DNA of 64,000 nt from assembly GCF_000003815.2 (NCBI RefSeq), contig NW_023365722.1:163537-227536 (forward strand). Reading direction: 5' to 3'. Made by a program: the position numbers and the translations under genes. How positions within the stretch are numbered: position 1 is the stretch's first letter; each line of letters starts with the position of its first letter. The stretch comes from Branchiostoma floridae. Lineage: Eukaryota > Chordata > Leptocardii > Amphioxiformes > Branchiostomatidae. The notes under the pieces were generated by a model that had not been told where the DNA came from, did not search any database, and was given only the letters and a program-made list of their open reading frames with translations. Below, one piece after another: positions 20,824 through 32,372 of this stretch.

Positions 20824-23800
20824 ATGTTGCTCCAAGTGTGTCTTGCGGCGATCTTGGCGGTCACAGGTGGGTTTACATGACGTCTTATCTGTCTTCACCT
20901 CAGGAAATACGTCTTACACAGGTAGCAGTGCGTAACTGGTACTTGAGGTAAAAATGGCGCGGTTTTGAGACCGTTATATGTGGTCAACAACGTCAGTAGA
21001 TTGTGGTTAGAAAAATGATTTCTAAACTCAAGTAAAAAAGATAAGGTATCAATATTTTTCAATCAATTCTTTACTAAATAGAGGCTCATGAAAAAATTTC
21101 AATTGCAATTGAAAAACGGTTAAGGACATTTCACTTTCGTTGCCCCCCTCCCCACTTTTGAGCGCCAATAGGACATTGAATCACAGCAGTGACTATAAAC
21201 TTACATCCAGCCTTGCAGTTTAAAATTTTCGTATTTTTCAAACCCTCAATAGTTTTTTTCTCTAATTCTTTAATCCATTTATAAAGCTAGATTATAGCAT
21301 TTTATCGTATGTATATGCTTGCTGGAATAGGGAGAAAAACACTAAAATCTTTGAGTACTTTTTTTTATTTTCATAAGCGGCAAAAGTGCACACAATTTCT
21401 TGCACATTTACATAATGCCGAAGATAAGCCAATACGTAATAATGGCTGTTCTACCTTCAAGGACTATCCTAAGCTATATATCACCCAGTTAAGTAGTTTG
21501 CTCAGCCCCCCTCTTGTCGTATTGGAATGCCGTAATCGCTAGACCATACACTGATAGCGCCACGTATCAGTTATATTGGCCTTCTCTCTCCGATTTCGTT
21601 TGCTTTTGCTCTCCTTTCCCCGTTCGTCTGTTTCAGTAAAGTTTGACAAACACAGAAAGGTAAGAAAGGACCCTGCATGTGGCAGTGTGGTGCATGGTAT
21701 GGTTTTGTTTTTACTCCATGCATGAACGCAGATGACCCCGATAGAGCCTCTCACAACTGGACCGTAATCTCCTACAATGTAAACGGTTCGACGGTTCAGA
21801 TTGTTTGCTATCTTCTTAGTATCTTGAGGGGAGCCCAAGATTTGTGTATTGAGTGTGCAAATTTATGTATGCAGAAGATGCATATATATATATATATATA
21901 TATATATGTGCACTACTCATAATTATAAAATTATGTTTTATGTCAGGAAATGTGACTGTATCTCTGGTGGTTTACAAGATACCATATCGTATAATCTACC
22001 TTACCTTGTACATTGGTCGTATAATCTAGAACAAACACAAATGGTAACTAGAATGTATATAAGCGATGGTTCTTTCAATTAGTTCTTCTATTCAAAACAC
22101 AATGTCGCTTAGAAATCCGCAACATAAAAGTAAAAAGAAGCCGCATAGATGTTTTAAGGCTATAAGGGCAGTGTGCTGTTATCCAATGCTCCTAGGGCAC
22201 AGTGTTGGAAGGGGGGCCCAGGCCTAACCCACTTTTTCCACCGCTTTGTACTTGCCCTGTCGAAGCCATTTTTACACCTTGTTCAGTTCGGAAAGTCGTG
22301 TAAAGTCCATTTTCCATGGACACTCGAGGTACAGGGAGATCAGTAACTCACATGAAGTAGAGTATATAAAGAGAAAGACTACACAGTCTTTGTATTGTAT
22401 ATTCCCTGTCTTTACAGTCTTGTCAACATGTCAAATGTGTATATAACGCTACCCAAAAGCACGCGCCTTATGAAAACTTGGTTCTGCCAAGCTAAACCTT
22501 TAATCCTATTAGCCTATTCAGAAGGGGACAACAAGGCTTCTCCTTGGGTTAACCCCCATAGTGGTGACCGATTTGTAATGTGTCAAAGCATAAAGCCTAT
22601 TCGAGAGCTACTGACAGGTACAAGACCGGGATTTCGTCGTTAGACCACAGTAAGTAAATTTTATGGATGACATCCCATGCAGAGTGAAAGAAAAAGAAAA
22701 AAAAAGGTAAAAAACAACAACAAGATGGCTAAATTTTCAAAATAGACACCATAAACGTCGTAACAAAACTTGAAGTGACACATGTGGCATCACAATGTGG
22801 AATTCATTCCTGTATTAAAGAAGTGAACTAGTGTTGTAAAAGTGATACTAGTGTGGTACAAACAACAGCACTCAGTCGTTTCGTTTACTCTTTACCCCCA
22901 AGCTGGCAACTACAGTCATGGCTTCCTTATTGGTGCCACTTTTACAACTATTCAACAAGTTTTAGTTCTTCAACTATAGTCATGGCTACCTCCCAGGTGT
23001 CACTTCTACAAGGCTACAATACAACATGTTTGCCTACTTTGGTCTATCTGACCATCCCCAAAGAGGAAATTTTTTTTCTGAAATCAGGCAAAGATTAATG
23101 AGCGAGCTGATGTCATCCATAAAATTTTACTTGCTGTGGCTTTACAATAACCCCTGGTCCTCCAGATTTCACTGGTACGTCAAATTCAGGTCCAGCAATT
23201 TGTGTGTTAGCTTAGGCAATATCCGGAGACTTTTCTATCCATGCGATACTCCAAAGCAAACAACAGCACTCAGTCGTTTCGTTTACTCTTTACCCCCAAC
23301 CGCACCCTCCCAGTGTATTCCTTACACAAAATGTAACTGTATATTTTTCAATGCCTAGTTTCCCGCGCAATATGTTCAAGAAATTGTATCTTTTCCTGAA
23401 ACATTTGCCTTGACTTTTGCGAGGTAAATATTCAGGAGTAAAGAAGTATATTGTTGTAAATACGGTGGTGTCAGTATCGTTGGATAAAATGTGGTTGCTG
23501 AAAAGATGACGTCATGCCCATATTTTGTAGGGAATGGGAACGCGTGTAACCAAATATGAGGTCACCAACGGTCGTCTCAAGGGCGTACTCCTCGACTGAA
23601 AAACATGGCGGCCAACTTCAAGAAGAAAATCATAGATTTTTATTCTCTTCAACCAAAAACTAACATTTTATGATATGCCTAACTTTTGGTGCATTTTCTG
23701 AGGAAATTATAGTTATGGGAAATGTTCCGTAAGCTGATTTTTTGTCCTTTTTTTTGGGGGGGGGGGGTATGACGTGATTATGGTTATGCAGTGCGTCAAG

Positions 23801-26800
23801 GTCATTGTTTAAACGAGAATGGGATCACAATGCACTGTGCACAATAGGGTTTCACGGCTTGTTCTTTAAATGGTTGAAAGGGTTAGCACAGAGTCTTTTT
23901 TTTTAGAAAAACAACAATTGTCTGACTACTTCTCTAGTAGGAAAGGTATTGAAATGATAGAGGTGCAATTAAACTTTAGAATTATATTCATATTCTCACG
24001 GTGATACTCTTGTCAATATTAAAGCAATAAAAATGTTTGCTAATTTTGAATTTATAGGATATATTGTCTATATCATTTCTCCCCCTCTCTCTAGATCTCT
24101 TTATCTCTCTCTCTCTCCTTATCTCCCTCTCTCTCAACAACAATGAATATTTTTCTCCCAAAGTACCAATATGTTAGACTCCCTTGCAGTCTATGGACGG
24201 GGGGGGGGGGGGGGGGGAGGCGTTGGTTCGCGATTTTCAACGTTGGCTAGGTTCTCTGCCGGGAAAGGGAGTTTGTCGAGGAAGGGAGTTTGCTGTGGAA
24301 GGGGCGGGGGGTAACTCGCTATCATGGCAAACTCCCTTCCAAAAGAAAACAGCCCCGTCCGAAGACTGCAAGGGAGTCTACCAGTATGTGATTTAGATAA
24401 AATCTACAAATCTTTCCCAAGCTTTTCTAACCTTACTGACCAACAAAAAACAATCTTCTTGCTTAAGTCGTTCAACTCATATTTATATATGAAAATGTTG
24501 GACAATTCATCTCCCACTACATACGGAAAAGACGTCTCTTTTGATTTATCTATAGTTCTCATTTTCCTTCTCTGTTAAGGTATACAATTATGTATACCAC
24601 TACACACAACTTTACTTTGTCTGCAATTAGCCCTCGGGTATGAACTTGCAATAAAGATTATTATAATTGACGCCTAAATTCTGAATGCCCCACATTTATA
24701 TTTCAGTCACTGCGGAAAGTGTCAGCCACCAGCAAGGCCAAAGCCACTTGTTCGAGTGTGACTACCCTATCAGTGCGGATACATACGTTATCAACTGGTA
24801 AGGGAACTACGAAATGTTACGCTAGTTTACCTTTATTCGCGGGGTAACCTATATCCGTTGTATTTAACAAAAGGGGATTTAGAGCTATGGAGTCGATGGA
24901 TGCTAATTTGAAATTGAGATATTTTAAAGATATTACACTGTGAAACTACAGGCCGCTAACTTGATAGCCCTAAATACTAGTACCTTGCTTTAAAATAAAA
25001 CGGATATTGGTTACCCCGCGGATAGTGGTGGACTAGCGTTATACAAATGGTATTAAAGGATACATACGTTATCAACTGGGAAGGAAAGGAAAATGTATAG
25101 ATATTGTATGAAAGTGTGTTTTATATTGAAAATTAGTCTTCTTGTTATTCTTAATCAATCACATACTTGCAAATATAACGATGCAAATATTAAAAAGTTA
25201 ATTTTTTTTAGATTTTGTTTGTATGTTACGCTAGATCAAATTTATCCGAGGAGTAATTTATACCAGTTGTTTTTAGTCACAGGAGTTTATAAGTGGTTTC
25301 AGACTGGACTATTTTGAAATTTTGAAAGCACATTCCGCCAAATTGATATCCCTGAATGCCCTGTTTTTAAAAGCACCGGATATAGGTTATCCTTCAGATA
25401 CAGTGAACTACGGTTACTGCACAGGCATCGACTTATAGGTCTAATTTTTTTTTCAATTGCGCTGCTATGTTCGTCATTTGATAAAATATGGAACAGACAC
25501 GCAAAGTTAGCAAAGCAGCTATTGTGGTACTTTGAAATTCTCATGAAAAATCCTGCGTTCATTGTTTCAGTTACCCTTTTGTAACATCTTTACAAAAACG
25601 CCCCTGCAGTTTCAGAGCAGGTTGTAAGGGGGGATACCTCCACCACTTCTTCCTAACAACATCAAAAGTACATAGCATGTCAAATACCGGAATCTTTGCT
25701 GCAGTACCAAGGTCACACACCAGGGGCCCAAACTTTACGTTGACCTTTCTCTTTTTTTTTCTAAATCAGGTTCGTAGGGCCTGATGTTACCATCATATGC
25801 ATGGTGATGAAGAGCGGCCCATAGCGATAACTGCAGCAGCATCTCTTCTCCCTAAGTCAGAAACATCAAGCTTAAGCAAGCTTGACTTCACTGACTCAAT
25901 AGGCGAAGCAGGGGTTACGAGGCTGCTCGGGAAATTCCCTACCCCATTTTGGCCGGAATGGTTTGATCCGCTAACATCGCACCATCGCACATGTGGCGGG
26001 TTCTTTTACGTGCCCGGGGTGTGGTTCTCCCCAAACACGGGACCTCCATTTAACGTCCTATCCGAGGGACGACTCATTTTCACTTGAGTAAAGTGAGGAA
26101 AGTCGTGTAAAGTGCCTTTCCCAAGGGCACAAGACCGGCAACACGGCAGGCGGATTCGAACCGGGGACCTCTCGGTGACGGGCCGAATACACTACCACTG
26201 TGCTACGCGGCCCCACTAACACTCTTCACAACAACTATCCATACACTAAATATCATTACAATCTTGTCAAAAACATTCATGAATACAACACTTAACGTTT
26301 GAGACCCTATTGGTAGCAGCGACACCTAGCTGAATTTTGATAAAATGCAGGTCAGTATTGCCTCGTGGAAGGTTACAGGCAGTCACACAAACGTCGTCTG
26401 TTCATTCCATATAGATACTGGTTTGTAGGTCCATCAGTTTCTTAGTCCTTTCCTCTCTAGTTATTTTCTTCTGTCACCGACTGCAGGTATAAGGATGGCA
26501 CTTCAGTGATGAATTACCTCTCGGGAGGCGAACCAGCCTTTACCGAAGACCTGGATGACCGTACTGATGTCCAGTTTGTTAACAACAGGAATCTGGAGAT
26601 CACCAACTTACGGTACGTAGAGTTAGTTATATAAACAGAAAGACAAACTCGCACCCCTCTGGAACAAAGACTATGCAAACATTGTAATTTAGATAGAATA
26701 GAGAACGACCGCCATTTTGTAGTAGAGTGTAGATTGTATACCGTAGAGAGAAATGAACTGTATAAGGTTATTCAAAACCAGTTTCCTTATTGCATACACC

Positions 26801-29800
26801 TGTAAGTTCTGTAAAAAATTCATATTCCTAATGCAACAAGACAAACCATCGATCGTAAAACATATCTGCTCTTTTATCTCCACTATAACAGAAACGCAAG
26901 AAGAAGTTGAATTTATCCAGCAATAGTCTCATTTGGTATCTGTGAACTATATCTGTTCAACATGTCTTGTTGTGAGCTGTACTTAGCCCGGTGTGGCAAA
27001 AATGTGCAATAAAGGTCTTCATTCATTCATATATTGATCAAACCAAACAGACGTTGATTTATACATGGCAAAGAAGCTAGGCAAGTGGACGCAAGATCTT
27101 TGATCCTTTTTTTTCTCGACTCAAATCTGTCCTTACGCGAACTAAACAGCTGAACAGATTTTGAAAATGGGAAAGCTTAGACCGTACCTGTGCCTTTTCA
27201 GCCAAAAAGTTATCAGATTTGGTCGAAACGTTCAAGACAAATGAGAGTTTTCAAGGATTTTATGTGGCACTATAATGGTGTCACACGCAACTTAACTGTC
27301 ACGTCTGCCACACAGATGAGTTGGAAAGAAGGTGGGGTTCAAAATCATATCCCTGTTGTTTTTTCCAGAGTATCAGACGAAGGAGAGTACTACTGCAGCG
27401 TGATCGAGATTGGAGCAGGCGGCCAGAGTGGTGATGGAACGCGGTACCAGCTGGTCGTCTTCGGTGAGTTTATTTTCAAATACCAGTAATACCAATTTTA
27501 CTTCAATCCATTGTTTGGAGCTGTGACATCGGATGACCGAGTGACTAAGTTCATCATCATCAGTCACTGGGTTCTGCATCTATAGTCTGGAAAGTCCTAT
27601 AGCTGCATTCAGTCTTTCTTCATCCTTTTCCATTGTGTTTTGCATCCTGCAAGCTTCCTTAGCTCCTGGAGTTTCTTTGCTGTTGTAGGAAAAGCTCGAC
27701 CTCTTTGCTTTAGGTTTGCTTTCGGCATGCTGAGCAGGTTAACACTGTGACCAAGCTGGCGGGATAGAAAATGTAGAGGTCAGATTCCTGCCCTTCCTGG
27801 CTAGACTTTGCTACCTTAATCAACCCGGCAGGTATAAAGTGTAAAAGTAGATACCTTACTTCGGTTGGGAAGGTGAAAAGTGGTTGAAGGAGTGAGATGG
27901 GCTCCTCCTTTCCTTCGAGTAATGACAAGTAAGAATATGGAAAAATAGAATTTTAAAATAGAAGACAGGATTTTGGAATACATTCATGATTCTGAACTCA
28001 GCTCGCCTAGCTTTTCTTAAGTTCATTAAATGACAAATCAACGATATAACATTCCATATAACTCATTAAAAGGGGTATTTGTTTCTTGGTTGTGTGTCTA
28101 TAATTCCAAAATTTAGCAACTGAACCCCGGGCTTGTCAGGAAGGCTAACACGAAGTTAAATCAAAGGTGCAAGAAAGGTCCAAGAAAGATGAGCAAATTC
28201 TAACTGCGGTGGACCCCTGTCCATAGTTTTCCCCACAAGAAGTAGCATTGATCCGGCTCAAGTATAATAGCGCTTGGATGTTACCTGTACATCCATAGAA
28301 GATGGACGTACTACTCGTACAAAGTATACGTAAGAAAACCAAAACAAAACAAAAACTCAATTTTTCTTACGTAAGACCTTACCATTTTTTTATTTGTCCC
28401 TCTCAGTGCCACCCACTATCACCCTGATGGGAGGACCGTACGAAGTTGAGGTTGGGGAGATGATGATGTCCACCTGTCGGGCCAACAGCCATCCCCCCTC
28501 CAACTTCACATGGACTCTCCCGAATGGGAACGTGACACAAGGGGCGGTGTTGGAAATCACCAACATGACGCAAGCAGAAATAGGAACGTAAGTGTTCTTT
28601 CTTTGCACCTGTCTTTCTAGATATAGTATGTGGCACCAAATCAAACACATTAGCTATTCTTGACAATGCAGACAATGTTTGGCAGTCCTTCTTAACTAAC
28701 TTGAGGCATGTTGTTTTCTTTTCAAGTGGTTAGCGAAATGAGGCTAGGATTCACTATGACTCATATTTTGGCCAAACCATATTTTCACACTTACTCTTCT
28801 AGATGATTGTGTTGGGTTCTTTTATGTGAAAAGATTTCACACTTGAGACTTAAGGCTTATTCCTTAAGCCGCTTCATACGCAAGAATATCAGCTTTACGA
28901 CACCATCAGAAATTATGAATGACACATAATTATGTTGTTTGAATTAAGCATATCTAAATAGATCTAGAGTTAGATGTTATAGATTGTTGTACATGTATAT
29001 ACTGTCGTCGCTTCAACGGACGCAGAGTGCCTCTTTTTGAGATGGCGGTGGGGAATATTGTCAATAGGTCCCCTAGTTTTCTTTAGAACTTTATTCATTA
29101 TATTCTTATAAATATATAATATAACAAAAGATGAAATATAAATATATTTATTTGGGGGGGGGGGGGGGTAGGGTGTCTCTTACTTAGCACTTTTCTCATT
29201 CATACAGGATGTCGTTTCTTTGGTGCGCAGAAAGGATGTTAAACTCGTTGCACCTGTCGCCTAGCAACCATTACCAAGTAACAAAATCGTACGTGCATCT
29301 TTCCTCAGGTACATGTGCACGGCTGACAATGGCTACGGGACCGACTATGAGTCTGTAGACATCACAATGACAGGTACGCTAAAATATCTAATTTTTTTCC
29401 GCTTCAACTTTTGACGGCTTCAACTTTTGACGAGCTCGAGTATCAGGCTTCTAGGGTGGAAACACCATTTAAAAGTATATATGTACGATGTAGAAAAGAT
29501 ATTAAATCACCAACCAGATCATCAAAAACATCCCGACCCACAAGCCTGGTACGAAAGCTAGCTTATAATCTATTGTCGTAAATGCGTGTGTCTTTGTGTG
29601 TTTGTCTTTAACTACATCTTGACTACATTGATATACAAACTAAAACCATTAGAGGGGCTGGTGCTTTACCAGTGTAGTGGATAGAGTTTAAAAGAGTAGT
29701 TACTGTAGTTTGAAGTACTAATTTAAAATACATGTAGTTGTTTGCTCCTTAGGCATGTAGAGATTGTAGACATAAAAGTTGGCAAATCCCACATTACGGC

Positions 29801-31825
29801 TTTGAACCTATTTGATGGGCTTTCTGTAATTTGATTTTTAATGTGTATATTAGATTGCGACAACACACACGGAATAAAGATAGATAAATGCTGGTAGTGC
29901 TCACTGTAACGCTAGTTCACCTTTATCCGCGGGTTAACCTATATCCGTTGCTTTCAGAAGTAAGTATTTAGGGATATGAAGTCGACGAACGGAAGTTTCA
30001 AACTACAATATTCTGAACATATTACAGCTTGAAACCACTGTCCGTCCAGTTGATATCCCTTAATACCGTGTTGGTAAACACAACGAATATAGGTTAACCT
30101 GCGGATAAAGGTGAAATAGCTTTACACTGGAAAAACTATCTTTGTATACATGTAAATACCTTACGGTTGGGGCCACAATGTAAACAACGCATGGGCTATA
30201 TATGTGTATGTGTAAATACTTGACGTTTGCGACCGCATCTGTTAGAAGCGACACCTATACTGCAGGGCGAAATAGAATCAGCCAGAATTGCCCCGAAAAA
30301 GGGTGACAGACGATCATGAATAGAACACTTAATTGTGTACAAAAAGAAAACTGTTTCCTGTCCACATGACTACAAACACACTGTTAGAAAAGAATGACAT
30401 GTAGCTAATTCGACTAATGTTTTTAATTTTGCCAGGAAAAGCAAACAAACAAAAGATTCTCAATAGGTAATTTGTCAGGTCAACGTCAACCCCTTGCGTT
30501 ATGTTGATAGCATAAGATAAACATTGACTCTGAAATTATCGATCAAACGATTAACAGGTTATGCCGCTCCACCCATGACGACTGAATCAGGTAACGTTAA
30601 CATTACTTACCAACGGTACACTTTCGTTGACCTTCCGCCATCTTGGATTTGGGGGCCAAAGTCAGCATAGTAGCCATTTACTGCAATATTGCAGACTTAG
30701 GTCTAACAAAATGTGAATTCGTGCATTCTTCTAGAAGTTTCTGCTCTGAAATGAACTTGTAGTTTTATTGCCTTGTTATTTGTGTGTTTTCAAACTTGTT
30801 ATTTGAGCAAACAAATTAGCAAAGAAATAATTGTTTCTTTACATCGCACAATTAGAAGACGAAGGTCAATGAAAGTTGTCGGCTGCACCGGAACGCTAAC
30901 AGAATTCTGCCCTGTGGTTTGCTGTGTTTGCAGTGCTTAAAGTTACATATTTACTAACAATCTAAAACCAACAGTCCCAACTAGACCTGTTGCTGTACTT
31001 TATCATTCCTAGGCACTGGAACTGGTATTGGTGTTGGTATCATGATCTTTAGAGTTTCTCTTAGTTTGGCTTCCCAGCGCTAGCGCGTTTGATAGTTTCT
31101 TTACCCGGTTTTTGCTGAAATGCGGACAAAGTAGAGAAGCTCTTTAGTGTGGACAGATGGCAAAATTGTCCAAATATAGTTAGCGAGAAACGGCTGGCGA
31201 CGGCGGTGAAACAAATAAACGTTTTTAGCACATTTGCACCTTAGCATTTCTTTTCTGTAGACATTTTAATAAGTTCAATCGCGTGCTAGGAGAATTGGGG
31301 CACTTAGGAAAGTGCAGGTTGTAAGAAAATCAATACGAATACTGTGCGGACTGCACACTGTTGCTATACTGTAAATGTATCTAAGTTCGCGGGGATTTAA
31401 TGTAACGGTAGCGGGAAAAAGATTTTCACGGTGGTTGTAAGTTCGCGGTAGCACCATGCACTGTAGACTGCCATGGAAAACATAAAACCACCGCGAACAT
31501 TTCTGCATTTGCATTATTTAGTAATAATGAACTTTGCTATATGTACTACCCATCATGCCCCGCGTCTCCCTGCATGCAGTGCGGTTAATGAGAAAGTCTC
31601 TGAATATGCAATAAAGTTGAAACAAAACAGCTTTACCAACTGTAGTTTATTTTTAATAGGAATTTTCCACACTGAAAAATGTTTTGTAACGATACACCTC
31701 ACCATTCTTTCCATACTGTTTTGTCAGCGCCACCGGTGGGAGGAAGTGACGTCATGCGTGCCACAGGGCTTCCCGTCATCCTCCTGTATATCGCCAGTCT
31801 CTTGCTTCCAGTCGTCATTTCTTGA
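20824..31825 (+). CDS. GPI-anchored two-Ig-domain surface protein (complete, 8 exons)
   Basis: Exons: 20824-20866, 24707-24797, 26487-26612, 27369-27463, 28407-28587, 29309-29373, 30558-30590, 31728-31825. They total 732 nt (243 residues), and all junctions are GT-AG and in phase. Residues 1-17 are a signal peptide (MLLQVCLAAILAVT plus VTA). Domain 1 is V-type, with Cys32 in LFECDY, Trp45 in VINWYKDG and Cys96 in DEGEYYCSV. Domain 2 is a short I/C2-type domain with Cys142, Trp154 and Cys182 (YMCTADNGYG). A short linker (TTES) leads to a last exon with a small-residue site (GGSD, 216-219), a polar spacer, then a hydrophobic C-terminus from Leu226 to the stop. That is a standard GPI-attachment signal, with no cytoplasmic tail. 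The architecture recalls GPI-anchored adhesion IgSF proteins; the partner is unknown. LINE and MITE insertions fill the introns but spare the exons. Confidence 0.87.
20867..24706. other. Intron 1 of the GPI-anchored Ig gene
   Basis: It contains an (AT)n run at 21881-21906, two exact 43-bp direct repeats (22859-22901 and 23257-23299), blocks resembling the region 20505-20600 upstream of the gene, (TC)n at 24081-24136, and poly-G tracts at 23755-23767 and 24198-24218. No exon was found. Confidence 0.55.
22859..23299. repeat. Pair of exact 43-bp direct repeats
   Basis: 22859-22901 and 23257-23299 are identical (begin CAAACAACAGCACTCAGTCG, end TTTACCCCCAA). Between them is a diverged ~70-base tandem pair (CAACTAYAGTCATGGCT at 22908 and 22972). 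Confidence 0.8.
24815..25043. mobile_element. TIR element, family with 29905-30126 (copy 1)
   Basis: Arms GTTACGCTAGTTTACC and, inverted, GGACTAGCGTTATAC, with the subterminal pair GGTAACCTATATCCGTT / AACGGATATTGGTTACC. It starts 18 bases after the donor of exon 24707-24797. Confidence 0.75.
25058..25080 (+). pseudogene. Duplicated 3' tip of exon 24707-24797, splice donor destroyed
   Basis: Twenty-two bases repeat the end of the V-domain exon (ATACATACGTTATCAACTGG at 24779 and 25060). The exon's GGTAAGG donor is GGGAAGG here, so the copy cannot splice in the same way. A second copy of the adjoining TIR element follows at 25225. Confidence 0.7.
25225..25416. mobile_element. TIR element, family with 29905-30126 (copy 2, degraded)
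   Basis: Diverged copy recognised by GTTACGCTAG at the left, TTGATATCCCTGAATGCC inside and GGATATAGGTTATCC near the right end. It is probably part of a local duplication with 24815-25043. Confidence 0.6.
25790..26216 (-). mobile_element. tRNA-derived SINE (family 1), reverse orientation
   Basis: On the reverse strand from 26216 the sequence reads GTAGCACAGTGGTAG (A-box-like), then CCGGTTCGAATCCG (B box). A body follows with TGCCCTTGGGAAAGGCACTT and a tail resembling CGGGCACGTAAAAGAACCC. The tRNA-like head lacks a cloverleaf-perfect 3' half, so it is a retroposon and not a tRNA gene. It sits in intron 2 of the GPI-anchored Ig gene. Confidence 0.75.
26622..27030 (+). mobile_element. 5'-truncated LINE 3' end
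   Basis: Frame from 26650 reads LCKHCNLDRIENDRHFVVEC, a C-x-x-C...E-x-x-x-H-F...C motif typical of LINE C-termini. A +1 shift before 26804 breaks the frame; the second part ends EEVEFIQQ and a stop near 26926. The 3' end has GTGCAATAAAGG and (ATTC)n. It inserted about 10 bases beyond the donor of exon 26487-26612 without damaging it. Confidence 0.75.
27545..27765 (-). mobile_element. Probable LINE 3' end remnant, reverse orientation
   Basis: Reverse-strand frame from about 27760 to 27609 reads KLQELRKLAGCKTQWKRMKK then a stop, followed by a (GAT)n-like tail (27551-27562). The tail matches the LINE at 15825-16036, but the coding part differs. It lies in an intron of the GPI-anchored Ig gene. 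Confidence 0.45.
28407..29373 (+). other. I/C2-type Ig domain 2 of the GPI-anchored protein (2 exons)
   Basis: Exons 28407-28587 and 29309-29373 (phase-2 intron) encode residues 119-200. Motifs are VPPTITL, STCRANSHPP, FTWTLPNG and TYMCTADNGYG. Three N-glycosylation sequons are visible (NFT, NVT, NMT). Confidence 0.85.
29905..30126. mobile_element. TIR element (222 bp), best-preserved copy of its family
   Basis: Arms of about 45 bases: TGTAACGCTAGTTCACCTTT at the left and its near-inverse at the right, both followed by a GGTTAACCTATATYCGTT block. There is no ORF. Related copies are at 24815 and 25225. Confidence 0.85.
31366..31523. mobile_element. TTCGCGG-type TIR element, short copy
   Basis: Begins ATACTGTAAATGTATCTAAG and contains GTTCGCGGGGATT. 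The right arm has CCACCGCGAACATTTCTGCA. It is the same family as 34769-34982. It lies in the last intron of the GPI-anchored Ig gene, between 30590 and 31728. Confidence 0.75.
31728..31825 (+). other. GPI-signal exon
   Basis: The acceptor at 31726-31727 (TTTTGTCAG) opens 32 codons after a split Ala codon. Residues GGSD, about eight polar or basic residues, then an 18-residue hydrophobic run ending at TGA 31823-31825. No basic residues follow, so it is a cleavable GPI signal and not a membrane anchor with a tail. Confidence 0.8.
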
Positions 31826-31887
31826 CGTCATTGACATGGAATTCTGTGACAATTACGTGACGCCAGTAAATATGACTGAGCCTCTAG

Positions 31888-32032
31888 TACAGGCTTTTCA
31901 TTGACGTCATAATGATTATGATTTGAATCCTCAGATGCAAGGCTCCAGATTGATTGGATTGAGCAAACTGTGCTATATATGTGCGAGCTGTAATCCAACA
32001 TGGCGTAGATGACGTCAAATGAAAAGCCTGTA
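31888..32032. mobile_element. TIR element in the 3' UTR of the GPI-anchored Ig gene
   Basis: Arms TACAGGCTTTTCATTGACGT (31888) and TGACGTCAAATGAAAAGCCT (32010), a near-perfect inverted pair. It lies 63 bases after the stop codon. Each arm carries TGACGTCA. Confidence 0.8.
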
Positions 32033-32203
32033 TATCGACTCTTCACCTCAAGTGATGGCATTTGTTGACTTTTTTGTTGAAACTTTTGAATAAGACAGAT
32101 TTCGTTACGTTTCTGTGATTTTAGATTTGTGATGCCTCATTTTTCTTTAATCTTTCTCCAACGAAGCTGTTTTATGTATTCCTTGTTTTATGCTTCTTTG
32201 GAG

Positions 32204-32372
32204 TAGCCTGGGTACCATCCGGAAAGTAGTTCGCTCCGGCGTTCATTATATACTATAAACAGTCGCTTCTAGCTCTGACATTCATTGTACACTATATACA
32301 TTCGCTTCTCTGTGTTTCATATAGCAGAAGCGAACATAGGAGCGAACTACTATCCGGATGGTACCCAGGCTA
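32204..32372. mobile_element. TIR element (169 bp)
   Basis: Arms of about 34 bases with one mismatch: TAGCCTGGGTACCATCCGGA at the left and its inverse TCCGGATGGTACCCAGGCTA at the right, each followed inward by AGTAGTTCGCTCC or its inverse. The interior has two copies of CATT.TA.ACTATA...TTCGCTTCT. Confidence 0.85.

Larger units (their letters stand above)
24707..27463 (+). other. V-type Ig domain split over three exons (GPI gene domain 1)
   Basis: Exons 24707-24797 (to the Trp codon, phase 2), 26487-26612 (phase 2-2) and 27369-27463 encode residues 15-118. Introns interrupt the TGG of Trp45 and the Arg87 codon just before DEGEYYC. The same domain type is one uninterrupted exon in the third Ig gene. 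Confidence 0.85.

Noticed and set aside
31473-31904. 143-codon frame overlapping the GPI-signal exon
   Set aside because: It is in a different frame from the GPI exon, spans a MITE and the last acceptor, and shows no domain.
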